Assembly: GCF_900105995.1 (NCBI RefSeq) | Contig: NZ_LT629785.1 | Span: forward strand, 1,364,001-1,428,000 | DNA length: 64,000 bases | Source of the DNA: Pseudomonas pohangensis | GTDB lineage: Bacteria; Pseudomonadota; Gammaproteobacteria; Pseudomonadales; Pseudomonadaceae | Direction of reading: 5' to 3' | Part shown: positions 8,830 through 16,611 of the stretch, in pieces | How positions within the stretch are numbered: the first letter of the stretch is position 1 | Layout: each line of letters starts with the position of its first letter | Made by a program: the position numbers and the translations under genes | Notes under the pieces: generated by a model | Seen by the model: only the letters and a program-made list of their open reading frames with translations | Databases searched by the model: none | Told to the model about the DNA's origin: nothing

Positions 8830-8931
8830 GGTTCCCACGCTCAGCGTGGGAACCCGGAATCGGACGCTCTGCGTCCACAGGCTGAGACGCGGAGCGTCTC
8901 GGGCTGCATTCCCAGGCAGTGCGTGGGAACG
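8830..8931. repeat. REP-like repeat cluster between binding protein and permease genes
   Basis: The run begins with GGTTCCCACGCTCAGCGTGGGAACC (8830-8854), continues with GGACGCTCTGCGTCC and GAGACGC-GG-AGCGTCTC, and closes with GTGGGAACG. These GTTCCCACGC palindromes are frequent intergenic repeats in Pseudomonas. Position just downstream of the binding-protein gene suggests a role in giving that gene more transcript than the permease. Confidence 0.8.
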
Positions 8932-8952
8932 ATCAAACACATATCCTGCCGG

Positions 8953-10020
8953 TTAGAGCGTGCCGTCAGCCGCCATCTGCATGTAGGCCGGGTCGAAGCG
9001 CAGTTTGAGGTTGTTCTGGTCGCCGGTGGTCACGCCCTTGGCGAAGCTCATGCCAATGGCTTCGGCGCTGGGTGCACCCTCGCCGAGCAGGCCGTGGGCA
9101 AAGGAGAACTCCGCCACCTTGCTCATGGTCGCCGGCAGTTTCGCGCTGTTGGCAAAGGCCACGGCATCTTTGGCTGTGTAGAACATCTTGGTCGCGGCCA
9201 GCTGGGCGTCGTAACCGGCCAAGTCAGTACCGGAGGCTTTAGCCATTGCCTCGCGAGCAGCCTTGCCGGCCGGGGTGTCGGCACTCATGGTGGCCATGAT
9301 TTCGTACCAGGCGCCGGTCAGCGCCTTGCCCAGCTTCGGGTTGTCCCTGAGGGTGTCGCTGTTGACCACCATCAGGTCGATGATTTCACCGGGGATCTGG
9401 CTGGAGTCGAATACCTTGCTCACGTTCGGTGTGGCTTCGATCTCGGCCAGCAACGGGTTCCAGGTGGTTACTGCCTTGACGTCTGGCGTGGCGAAGGCGG
9501 CGACCATGTCGGCGTCGGAGGTGTTGACCACACGCAGGTCCTTCTCGGCCAGACCGACTGATTCCAGACCGCGAGCCAGCAGGTAGTGGGAGACGGACAG
9601 TTCGACCAGATTGACGTCCATGCCTTTGAGGTCTTGCAGGGTCTTGTTGTCGCCTTTGACCACGACGCCGTCGTTGCCGTTGGAGAAGTCCCCGATGATC
9701 AGCGCGGTACTGTCCACACCGCCGGCAGCAGGAATGGTCAGGGCATCCATGTTGGTCATGGTGCAGCCGTCAAACTGGCCAACGGTGTACTGGTTGATCG
9801 ATTCGACATAGTCGTTGATCTGGGTGACATCGATACTGATGTCGTATTTCTTCGCCCACTTGTCGACGATGCCGGAGGCTTCGCCGTATTGCCATGGCAT
9901 CCAGCCTGCATAGATGGTCCAGCAGACGTTGAAGTGGTCTTTCTGTTCGGCGTGGGCGGGCAGGCTCAGGGCGGCAGACAGGCCGGCAACGATCAGCGAG
10001 GAGAGCAGGTTCTTGTACAT
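8953..10020 (-). CDS. Periplasmic binding protein, urea-carboxylase-region ABC transporter
   Basis: A 355-residue periplasmic solute-binding protein, first gene of the guanidine operon. The signal peptide (MYKNLLSSLIVAGLSAALS, cleavage after AHA) is clear. The mature start, DHFNVCWTIYAGWMPWQYG, is typical of the NMT1/ThiY-like proteins found beside urea carboxylases. It lies directly downstream of the guanidine-I riboswitch, so the ligand is probably guanidine or a guanidino compound rather than urea; this is inference. A strong GGAGGAA ribosome site precedes the ATG. Confidence 0.92.
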   Translation of the reverse strand: MYKNLLSSLIVAGLSAALSLPAHAEQKDHFNVCWTIYAGWMPWQYGEASGIVDKWAKKYDISIDVTQINDYVESINQYTVGQFDGCTMTNMDALTIPAAGGVDSTALIIGDFSNGNDGVVVKGDNKTLQDLKGMDVNLVELSVSHYLLARGLESVGLAEKDLRVVNTSDADMVAAFATPDVKAVTTWNPLLAEIEATPNVSKVFDSSQIPGEIIDLMVVNSDTLRDNPKLGKALTGAWYEIMATMSADTPAGKAAREAMAKASGTDLAGYDAQLAATKMFYTAKDAVAFANSAKLPATMSKVAEFSFAHGLLGEGAPSAEAIGMSFAKGVTTGDQNNLKLRFDPAYMQMAADGTL

Positions 10021-10086
10021 GGGTGTTCCTCCGGTTCGATGAATACGGGCAGGAGCGGAGCGGCATCACCCTGGATATCAAGGTGT

Positions 10087-10195
10087 GTTCTCCCGGGCTT
10101 TTATCCCGCCGTGTAACCTCGAAGGAGGTCGCCAACTCTCGGACCAGTCACTCGCGCATCCTGTTGGAGATAGGCGAGCCGGAACCCTAGTCAGC
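10087..10195 (-). promoter_or_regulatory. Guanidine-I (ykkC) riboswitch
   Basis: Read on the minus strand the leader contains, in order, CTAGGGTTCCGGC, ACTGGTCCGAGAG, a small ACCTC-CTTC-GAGGT hairpin, ACACGGCGGGATAAAAG and CCCGGGAGA. These are the conserved blocks of the ykkC subtype 1 aptamer that binds guanidinium. About 65 nt separate it from the ATG of the binding-protein gene. I do not see a classical terminator in that stretch, so the expression platform may act on translation. The aptamer call is strong because every conserved block is present in order. Confidence 0.95.
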
Positions 10196-10251
10196 TATTG
10201 CAAATTGTTGTGCCGCAGCCCCGAAGGGTTGCTCCTGCATACCCTTGGTAT

Positions 10252-10267
10252 AGCGAAGAGCGTGCCA
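10252..10267 (-). promoter_or_regulatory. Sigma-54 promoter of the guanidine operon
   Basis: Minus-strand TGGCACG-CTCT-TCGCT matches the -24/-12 consensus TGGCACG-N4-TTGCW with one mismatch. The essential GG and GC dinucleotides are both present with correct spacing. Transcription would start near 10242, about 50 nt before the riboswitch aptamer. Confidence 0.82.
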
Positions 10268-10433
10268 GCTTTACCGTTTGGTCGATGTTTTCATGTTTTG
10301 TCGGTTTCGGCCGGGCGGTGCAAACTCCGCAGCGGCCTGCAAGCCCGGGGTTCTCCGGTGATTCAGGTGCGGCAGAACAGGCACTGCAAGGATCGGGCGT
10401 GCATGTCGGGTGGCCGGGCAGTGGTGAATGTTT

Positions 10434-10448
10434 GCACCAGATTGGTGC
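10434..10448. promoter_or_regulatory. NtrC-type enhancer site
   Basis: GCACCA-GAT-TGGTGC is a perfect palindrome with the half-sites and spacing of the strong E. coli glnA NtrC sites. It lies about 190-205 bp upstream of the predicted sigma-54 start, a normal distance for an NtrC enhancer. It links the guanidine operon to nitrogen limitation. Confidence 0.78.
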
Positions 10449-10495
10449 CGGCGAGGGCAGCCAGCACTTTTGTGGCGCCATACCGGGGCCAAATG

Positions 10496-10523
10496 CAGCA
10501 GACCGCCCGGAGGCGGTCTGCTG
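10496..10523 (-). terminator. Hairpin downstream of the DUF2970 gene
   Basis: CAGCAGACCGCC and GGCGGTCTGCTG form a perfect 12-bp stem with a 4-nt loop, 45 bp past the stop of the minus-strand gene at 10568. The T tract is poor (GCATTTGG), so it may be only a partial terminator. Confidence 0.6.
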
Positions 10524-10567
10524 GGGCTAGTGGCACAGCACAGGGTGTGCAAATGCCGAAAGCCGTT

Positions 10568-10801
10568 TCACACACCAGCCAGATGCAGAACCAGTTTGAC
10601 CACGCCAAAAATCACCAGAATAAACACCAGGGTAAACGCCAGGCCGAGGAAGATGAAATGGCTGGGTTTGCCCTTGCTGAAATCACGTTCGCGATTCTTG
10701 CCGCTCTGCACACCGAATGCGGCAGCTGCAACGCTTTGCGCCATTTCCTTGAGCCCAAGCTCTTTGTCCGCTGGTGCCGGTTCTTTCTGTTCTTCGCTCA
10801 T
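10568..10801 (-). CDS. DUF2970 family small membrane protein
   Basis: A 77-residue protein with a charged N-terminus (MSEEQKEPAPADKELG), a middle VAAAAFGVQSGKNRERDF typical of DUF2970, and one C-terminal transmembrane helix (about 50-74). Function unknown. It is an isolated gene between the guanidine operon leader and the wax ester synthase, and a hairpin follows it. Confidence 0.82.
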   Translation of the reverse strand: MSEEQKEPAPADKELGLKEMAQSVAAAAFGVQSGKNRERDFSKGKPSHFIFLGLAFTLVFILVIFGVVKLVLHLAGV

Positions 10802-11015
10802 AAGCGCTGCTTGCTCCGTCGATGCTTGAAGAGAACTTTCAGCTTAGGCCATGGGAGCGGTTACGTATCAATCGCTCAGGCAGTTTCGCTTCTGGCTTCA
10901 GTTTCAAATGCCGGTGCCAGTCTGTCTGGCTGGCAATCCGCTAGCACTGGTTTCGCATATACAGCTAAGATCAATGGGGCAACTGCCTTCCATAACAACA
11001 AGTCAGGGTACGACC

Positions 11016-12638
11016 ATGAAGCAACTCAGCGGCAGCGACAATATTTTCCTGTTTCAGGAGCAGAAGAACGTCTTCAACCATGTTGCCAGTCTGATGATTT
11101 TTGACGTCAGCACTGCACCAGAGGGAAGGGTGCGCTTCAAGGACATTCTCAAGCACTTCGATGACCGCATGTACCTGCATCCGATTTTCCGCCAGCGCCT
11201 GGCCAATGCACCTTTCGGGATTGACCGGCCGTACTGGGTAGCTGACAAGGATATCGATGTCGAATACCACATTCGCCACATTGCATTGCCCGAGCCGGGT
11301 GACTGGCGCCAGTTGATGATCCAGGTGGCCCGCCTGCATTCGCGGCCACTGGATCGCAGTCGTCCGTTGTGGGAGGCCTATATCATCGAAGGCCTGGACA
11401 ATATCCCGAAGCTGCCCAAGGGCTCCTTTGCCATGTTCATGAAGTTTCACCATGCCTCGGTTGACGGCATGGCCGGCCTGCATCTGGCCAGCCAGCTGCT
11501 TTCCCTGTCGCCGACCACGGCTGCGCCCAGTTCGGAGCAGAGAACCGTCTACGTCGATCGGGATCCGTCTTCGGTCGAGTTTGTTTCGCGGGCAGTGTCC
11601 AACGGTATCAGCCGGGTTCTGCAAGCCGGCAAGCTGTCGGCCCGACTGGCAAGCAAGGTTGTCGAGATTGGCAGCGAGCAATTGATGTCGCAAAAAGGCA
11701 GCAGCAATCCGGACGAGCAGCTCAGCTTCCCCAAAGCACCTCCTACACGGTTCGATACCGAGGTGTCCGCACACCGGGTTTTCGACGGCTTCGGTATGCC
11801 GTTGTCGCGAATCAAGCGCGTGCGTGAAAAGGTTCCTGGCGCCACTCTCAACGACATCTTTCTAGCTGTTGCTGGCGGTGCCGTACGCAAGTATCTGAAG
11901 GCCAAGAAAGAATTGCCCGAAGAGTCATTGCTGGCGCTGATGCCGATGACACTACGCACGGATGCCTCGGCCGGCGGCAACTCTATTGGCGCGGCAACTG
12001 TACGGGTCTGCTCGGATATCGAGGACCCGCTGGAGCGCCTGCAGGCGGCCCACCACGCAGCCAAGGCGGGCAAGTTCCAGGCGGAAAAGCTCGGTCTGGA
12101 TCTGTTCAGCAAGCTGCTGGATACCGTTCCCAGTTTTGTCGGCGATTTCCTGACGAGAAAAATGCTCCTGCAATCGCTCAACATGACCGTGTCCAACGTG
12201 CGCGGGCCGGATGTAGCTATGTATCTGGCCGGGGCCAAGGCCATGTGCCTGTATCCGGTGAGTATCCCGACCAATGGTGCAGGGCTGAATCTTACGGGGG
12301 TCAGCTATAACCGGGTCATGTGGCTGAGTATGGTTTCCTGTCGCGAGATGGTTCCGGATCCGGCGTTCTTTATCGCCTGCATGCAGGAAGCCTGGGATGA
12401 GTTGTTGGCCGCTGCAGATGCCCTGCCAGTGATCCCGCCAGCCAAGGCCAAACCGGCGGCAAAGGCAGCAAGCACGCGTAAACCGACAGCCAGAGTTGCC
12501 GCTGCGAAGAAAACAGCTGCGGCGAAACCCGCTACGGCTAAAACAGCTGCCACGAAAACAGCAACAGCGAAACCTGCGGCCAAGGCTGCAGTGCGCAAAC
12601 CGGCTGCAGCGAAGAAGCCCGTAACCCAGAGCAAGTAA
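11016..12638 (+). CDS. Wax ester synthase/diacylglycerol acyltransferase with Lys/Ala/Pro tail
   Basis: A 540-residue WS/DGAT family enzyme that joins fatty acyl-CoA to a fatty alcohol or diacylglycerol to make storage lipid, acting at the membrane or lipid droplet. The catalytic HHASVDG (HHxxxDG) lies at about 145-151. The C-terminal domain carries MTVSNVRGP and GLNLTGVSYN. ATG at 11016 (MKQLSGSDN) matches the family start; upstream in-frame codons are intergenic. The last roughly 70 residues (from about 470) consist almost wholly of K, A, P, T and R in PAKAKPAAKA- and AAKKTAAAKP-like repeats, resembling histone H1 or AlgP tails and outside the catalytic domain. A lipase-like hydrolase follows. 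Confidence 0.93.
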   Translation: MKQLSGSDNIFLFQEQKNVFNHVASLMIFDVSTAPEGRVRFKDILKHFDDRMYLHPIFRQRLANAPFGIDRPYWVADKDIDVEYHIRHIALPEPGDWRQLMIQVARLHSRPLDRSRPLWEAYIIEGLDNIPKLPKGSFAMFMKFHHASVDGMAGLHLASQLLSLSPTTAAPSSEQRTVYVDRDPSSVEFVSRAVSNGISRVLQAGKLSARLASKVVEIGSEQLMSQKGSSNPDEQLSFPKAPPTRFDTEVSAHRVFDGFGMPLSRIKRVREKVPGATLNDIFLAVAGGAVRKYLKAKKELPEESLLALMPMTLRTDASAGGNSIGAATVRVCSDIEDPLERLQAAHHAAKAGKFQAEKLGLDLFSKLLDTVPSFVGDFLTRKMLLQSLNMTVSNVRGPDVAMYLAGAKAMCLYPVSIPTNGAGLNLTGVSYNRVMWLSMVSCREMVPDPAFFIACMQEAWDELLAAADALPVIPPAKAKPAAKAASTRKPTARVAAAKKTAAAKPATAKTAATKTATAKPAAKAAVRKPAAAKKPVTQSK

Positions 12639-12740
12639 GTCGACACCGAGCCCCCGTTATGCCGCAAGGATGCTGTTCATCCGGCCCGGCACAACGTGGC
12701 ACCAACCACCTGGCTCAGGCCACACACCGAGGGTTGTCTC

Positions 12741-13874
12741 TTGATCGGATCCATTCTGCTGACACTTATCATCCTGCTGATTATCTGGTTCGCCGTTGCA
12801 CGCTATCTGGGAGGTGCTGATCTGCGCGCACTGGATGCCCCGGATCAGGCTGCCAAAGCTCGCCGGCAAAGCTTTTCTACCGGCGACTATCTGAATGCCG
12901 AGCATCGGCAGGTGCTCAAGCGACTGGCTGACCTGGACACGGACTTGAAGAAAATTCCGTTTTCGCAGCACCTGGGCCACCTGCGGCGCTTCATGGACAG
13001 CATGAGTGACGGCCATGAATTCACCGCCAGCTTCACTCCGGTGGATGCCGGTGGCGTCAAGGCCGAGTGGGTGGTGGCGCCCGGTGCCGACAGCAGTCGG
13101 CGTACGCTGTATATCCATGGCGGCGCCTGGATGATGGGTAGTCCGCGCAGTCACCGGGTGATCACCAACAAGTTTGCCGAGTTGACTGGCGGCGCGGTGC
13201 TGGCCATCGATTACCGGCTGATGCCGGAAAACCAGCGTAAAGCGGGTATTGAAGATTGCCGCGCAGCCTATCGCTGGATACTCGACAACGGCCCCGATGG
13301 TCCGGAGCCGGTTTCTGCATTGGTGGTGGCGGGTGATTCGGCAGGCGGCAACATGACGCTGACCACCATCGCCTGGGCGCGTGACCAGGGCCTCAGGCCT
13401 GCCGATGCGGCAGTGGCAATGTCACCGGCCACCGATGGCACCCTCAGCGGCAGGACGCTGAAAACCAACCTGGCTACCGATGCGATGCTCGGTCCGCTGT
13501 TCGGCGTGGTAGTCCGTATGCCCCATTCAGCACTGCTCTGGCTTGGCTTGCTGATCAACCGCATGCGCCCGTGCAATCCGGATATTTCGCCGGTGCATGG
13601 CTACCTGGGCAATCTGCCACCGCTGCTGATCCAGGGCAGTGAAGACGAAATGCTGCAGGATGATGCCCAGCGCTACCTGAACAAGGCGCTGGCAGCGGGT
13701 TCGCCGGTACGCTTGCAGACCTGGCGGCATGCGGTGCATGTCTGGCAGATGTTCTATCCCGAGCTGACCGAGGCCAGGCAGGCCTTCGAGGAAATCGATG
13801 GATTCCTGCAGCAGTCGCTACCGCCGGCCAAGCCAAATCCACCCGCAGTTACCGAATCGAAGGCCGCGGACTAG
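12741..13874 (+). CDS. Alpha/beta hydrolase of the hormone-sensitive-lipase family
   Basis: An esterase of about 377 residues. The oxyanion-hole motif HGGAWMMG lies near 125, and the nucleophile Ser in GDSAGG near 199. The likely acid is in QGSEDEM and the His in WRHAVHVW near the end. The N-terminus is a single hydrophobic helix (IGSILLTLIILLIIWF), so it is probably membrane-anchored. I prefer TTG at 12741, which has GAGGG 8 nt upstream, over GTG at 12696 without a ribosome site. It follows the wax ester synthase by about 100 bp and may act on the same lipids (inference). Its TAG stop shares the CTAG at 13871-13874 with the convergent gene. Confidence 0.88.
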   Translation: MIGSILLTLIILLIIWFAVARYLGGADLRALDAPDQAAKARRQSFSTGDYLNAEHRQVLKRLADLDTDLKKIPFSQHLGHLRRFMDSMSDGHEFTASFTPVDAGGVKAEWVVAPGADSSRRTLYIHGGAWMMGSPRSHRVITNKFAELTGGAVLAIDYRLMPENQRKAGIEDCRAAYRWILDNGPDGPEPVSALVVAGDSAGGNMTLTTIAWARDQGLRPADAAVAMSPATDGTLSGRTLKTNLATDAMLGPLFGVVVRMPHSALLWLGLLINRMRPCNPDISPVHGYLGNLPPLLIQGSEDEMLQDDAQRYLNKALAAGSPVRLQTWRHAVHVWQMFYPELTEARQAFEEIDGFLQQSLPPAKPNPPAVTESKAAD

Positions 13875-15562
13875 TTGTTTCCGGCGCGGCTGAACTGTTG
13901 CTTGCCGGCCAGATACACCGCCTCTACCTGCAGCTGATCGAGTTCAGCTGCAGGTGTTGCGTAGGGGTTGCGATCGACGACCAGCAGATCCGCCCACTTT
14001 CCCGGTTCCAGACTGCCGGCGCGGTCTTCGATGCGCAGCTGGTAGGCGCCATTGATGGTCATGGCGCGCAGTGCCTGCTGGATGTTGATGGCTTCACGCG
14101 GATTGAGTTGCTGGCCCGAACTGGTCTGGCGGGTCATGGCGGTCTGCATCAGGCTGAATGGCTCGGGCGGAAACATCGGGCTGTCGGCATGCAGGGTAGG
14201 GCGCAACCCGCTGGCCAAGGCGCTGCTGACCGGCAGCACCTGTTGTGCCATGTGTCTGCCGATAATCGAGTTCTGCAGGGCATCGCCGTAATACAGGATG
14301 TGGTTGATATGAAAGGAGACGGGCACCTGCAGCCTGGCCAGTGCCGGCAGCCGGTCCAGCGGCAGTTCGACGGCGTGCTCGATACGCAGGACCGGTAACT
14401 GGCCGCTTAGCGGCCCGGCGGCAGAAATCGCATGTACCACGGCGCGCATCGACGCATCACCCTGGCTATGGATGGCCACCTGCCAGCCATCGGCCGTGTA
14501 CTGGCGAATCTTCGACTGCAAGTCCTGCTCACTGAGCATCGCCTCGCCGCGGCTGCCGGGCGGGATACCCAGGGTTTTCGCCAACGGGCTGTCCAGATAG
14601 GGCGAGCTGGTGAACATGCTGCCGGTATAGGGCGAGCCGTCATGCCAGAGCTTTATGCCGAGAATCCGGAAGTAGTCATTGTCAGTGTCGGGTTTGGCCG
14701 GCAAATAGCCAACTTCATCTTCCACCAGATAGAAAAACTGGCGGATGCGTGGCTGAAAGTTCTTCGATGCGACAAAGCGCGCCATCAGCGGCGGTACGTT
14801 GTAGCCCAGTGAGGCGACCGAAGTGAAGCCGTTGGCCTGCAACCCGTTGAGAACGTCGGCATAGCGACCCAGCAGGCCCCAGGGTGACTTGAGTTCCTTG
14901 AGCAGCGGCATGGCGGCCCGGCCTTCCGCGATGAAGCCGCTCAGCTCGCCGTTGCGGTCGTGTTCGTAGTAGGCGCCGGGTCCCGGATCCGGTGTGTCCC
15001 TGGTGATGCCGGCTTCGGCAAAGGCCAGCGAGTTGGCCCAGTAGGAGTGCATGGTCTGGGATACCAGAACCAGCGGATTGTCCGGGGCGATTTCATCCAG
15101 CGCCTGGCGCATCGGTACTGTCAGATCGCTGGTGAGAATCGGGTCGAGCCCGCCGGCATAGATCCATTGGCCCTTGGCTGCCTCGCTCACCGCCTGGCGC
15201 AGGGCTGCCCAGACCTCGTCATTACTCTTGTAGGTAAATCCGGACAGGTCAATGGCACCCTGGAACACCGCGCTCAGGGCGGGATGCTCGTGGGCGGCAA
15301 TAAAACCCGGCATCAGGGTTTTTCCGTGCAAATCAATCACGGTCGTCGATGGACTTTTCAGCGGCATGATCTTGGCAACGCTGCCGGCGGCCAGGATCAG
15401 CCCGTCGCGCACGGCAATGGCTTCAACCACCTGATCCGTCGCGTTGACCGTCAGTATCGGGCCGCCATGGATGATCAGGTCGGCGCCATTGTCTGCCGGG
15501 CAGGCACCGAGCAACAGGGTGATCAGGGTCAGGCAGACCAGCCTCAGGGGTTTGTGCTGCAT
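13871..15562 (-). CDS. Lipoprotein amidohydrolase (amidohydrolase 3 / YtcJ type)
   Basis: A 563-residue metal-dependent hydrolase. The N-terminus (MQHKPLRLVCLTLITLLLGAC) is a lipoprotein signal with lipobox LLGAC, so the enzyme is exported, unlike most relatives. Family features include ADLIIHGG at the start of the beta-sandwich, PGFIAAHEHP in the place of the usual metal-binding H-x-H loop, IHSQGDAS, and the closing GSLEPGKWADLLVVDRNP. The substrate cannot be inferred. A ribosome site AGGAAG precedes the ATG. It ends on the same CTAG as the convergent hydrolase gene. Confidence 0.87.
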   Translation of the reverse strand: MQHKPLRLVCLTLITLLLGACPADNGADLIIHGGPILTVNATDQVVEAIAVRDGLILAAGSVAKIMPLKSPSTTVIDLHGKTLMPGFIAAHEHPALSAVFQGAIDLSGFTYKSNDEVWAALRQAVSEAAKGQWIYAGGLDPILTSDLTVPMRQALDEIAPDNPLVLVSQTMHSYWANSLAFAEAGITRDTPDPGPGAYYEHDRNGELSGFIAEGRAAMPLLKELKSPWGLLGRYADVLNGLQANGFTSVASLGYNVPPLMARFVASKNFQPRIRQFFYLVEDEVGYLPAKPDTDNDYFRILGIKLWHDGSPYTGSMFTSSPYLDSPLAKTLGIPPGSRGEAMLSEQDLQSKIRQYTADGWQVAIHSQGDASMRAVVHAISAAGPLSGQLPVLRIEHAVELPLDRLPALARLQVPVSFHINHILYYGDALQNSIIGRHMAQQVLPVSSALASGLRPTLHADSPMFPPEPFSLMQTAMTRQTSSGQQLNPREAINIQQALRAMTINGAYQLRIEDRAGSLEPGKWADLLVVDRNPYATPAAELDQLQVEAVYLAGKQQFSRAGNN

Positions 15563-15743
15563 CGAGTCAGCTTCCTGTTACAGGTGTCAGGGCAGAATCA
15601 GCTTCCGGGTATGGCGTTTGCGTGAGATGGGCTATGGATGTTGGCCGCGCAGATCACAATTACTGCCAGGAAAGTGTTTTACCAGCCAGGGGCTGCCCGT
15701 ACCAGCAAGCCAGAAGCGGTTTGGCGAGGGAATTGAAATGAAA

Positions 15744-15775
15744 GAAGCCGCTCACAGAACAGCGTGAGCGGCTTC
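15744..15775 (-). terminator. Terminator of the duplicated secreted-protein gene
   Basis: GAAGCCGCTCAC and GTGAGCGGCTTC form a 12-bp stem with a short loop, 28 bp past the stop of the minus-strand gene. It is followed on that strand by the T-rich TTTCATTTCAATT. Confidence 0.8.
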
Positions 15776-15802
15776 GGGGTGGATGCTAAAGGTGCGGCTG
15801 TA

Positions 15803-16189
15803 CTATTTTCCTGCCGGCTTGGCATAGCCCTTGGCTTGCATGCAGCTATCCATGGCTGCGCGATCGGGGCGACCGTTGCTGTCCTCGCCGGCATTTTCCG
15901 CACATTCCTTGCGTGCAGCGTCGAGTTCGGCATCACCACTACTGGCTCCCTCCGGGCCGCCACGGTTCGGACCGCGACCTTCGGGCTTGGCAAAACCTTT
16001 GTCTAGCATGCAGCTATCCATGGCTGCGCGATCGGGGCGGCCGTTACTGTCCTTGCCGGCACTTTCTGCACACTCTTTGCGTGCTGCATCGAGTTCGGCA
16101 TTACCGCTACTGCCCGGAGGCGGGGCTGCCAGGACGGGGGTCGCCAGGACCAGAAGCATTGCGGTGATGATCAGTTTGGCGTGTTTCAT
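15803..16189 (-). CDS. Small secreted protein with two 56-residue repeats (PsiF-like pattern)
   Basis: A 128-residue exported protein: signal peptide MKHAKLIITAMLLVLATPVLA, then two near-identical units. Each contains AELDAARKECAE, DSNGRPDRAAMDSCM and KGxAKP, with two cysteines 17 residues apart that could form a disulphide. The Cys spacing and charge pattern recall PsiF repeats, but I am not certain of that assignment. At DNA level the units are close to 90% alike with a 168-bp period, so the duplication is recent. It stands alone with its own terminator. Function unknown. Confidence 0.82.
   Translation of the reverse strand: MKHAKLIITAMLLVLATPVLAAPPPGSSGNAELDAARKECAESAGKDSNGRPDRAAMDSCMLDKGFAKPEGRGPNRGGPEGASSGDAELDAARKECAENAGEDSNGRPDRAAMDSCMQAKGYAKPAGK
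15835..16115 (-). repeat. In-frame tandem duplication, period 168 bp
   Basis: The block beginning CATGCAGCTATCCATGGC at 15839 recurs at 16007 with few differences across about 110 bp. The shift is exactly 168 bp (56 codons), so both copies stay in frame in the secreted protein. Confidence 0.85.
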
Positions 16190-16611
16190 GCGGAATCCTC
16201 AATCAGTGGTGGACAGGGCTGGATCAGGACTCAGTCTAGGTTTTGCCAAGGTAAACCCGGGTTAGGCTGTGGTAAATAAACGTAAAGTTGCTGCTGCTTC
16301 GGCATGCAGCGTGGCCGCTTTGGCTATCGCCAGGCAGTGTCCAAACGCCTGCGTGTCTTGCAAGAATGCGTCTGCAACCGGGTTGCTTCGGCGCAACAGA
16401 TTGCGCCAAAGGCGATGCGTTACACGCTTTCAGTCGGGTGAAGACCAAGCGCGAGCTGTTTAGCTGCTTATAATGAGCAACCAGCGCAGTGAGCCAGCCT
16501 CGCCGGGCCGGCAGCCAGAGCGCCGGCGGTTAGGCAGTACAGCCTGCATGCTTTTTCGCTGCTTGATTGCAGCGCTGGCCGTCCCACCGTAATGACTTTA
16601 GAGAGCAACTG
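16190..16611. other. Intergenic region, one possible promoter
   Basis: I see no gene in these 420 bp. A TATAAT at 16469-16474 (GCTTATAATGAG) could be the -10 box for the downstream membrane protein, though no good -35 lies 17 bp before it. GC-rich inverted segments follow near 16500-16530. A possible 39-codon frame from 16473 lacks a ribosome site and is not called. Confidence 0.5.

Noticed and set aside
1..10020. Reading the first operon as plain urea degradation
   Set aside because: The leader has a guanidine-I aptamer and two DUF1989 genes are present; these favour guanidine. Urea use is not excluded for the carboxylase itself.
16473..16592. Possible 39-residue peptide upstream of the membrane protein
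   Set aside because: Its ATG overlaps a TATAAT promoter-like element and has no ribosome site; the composition is Arg/Pro-rich intergenic-like.
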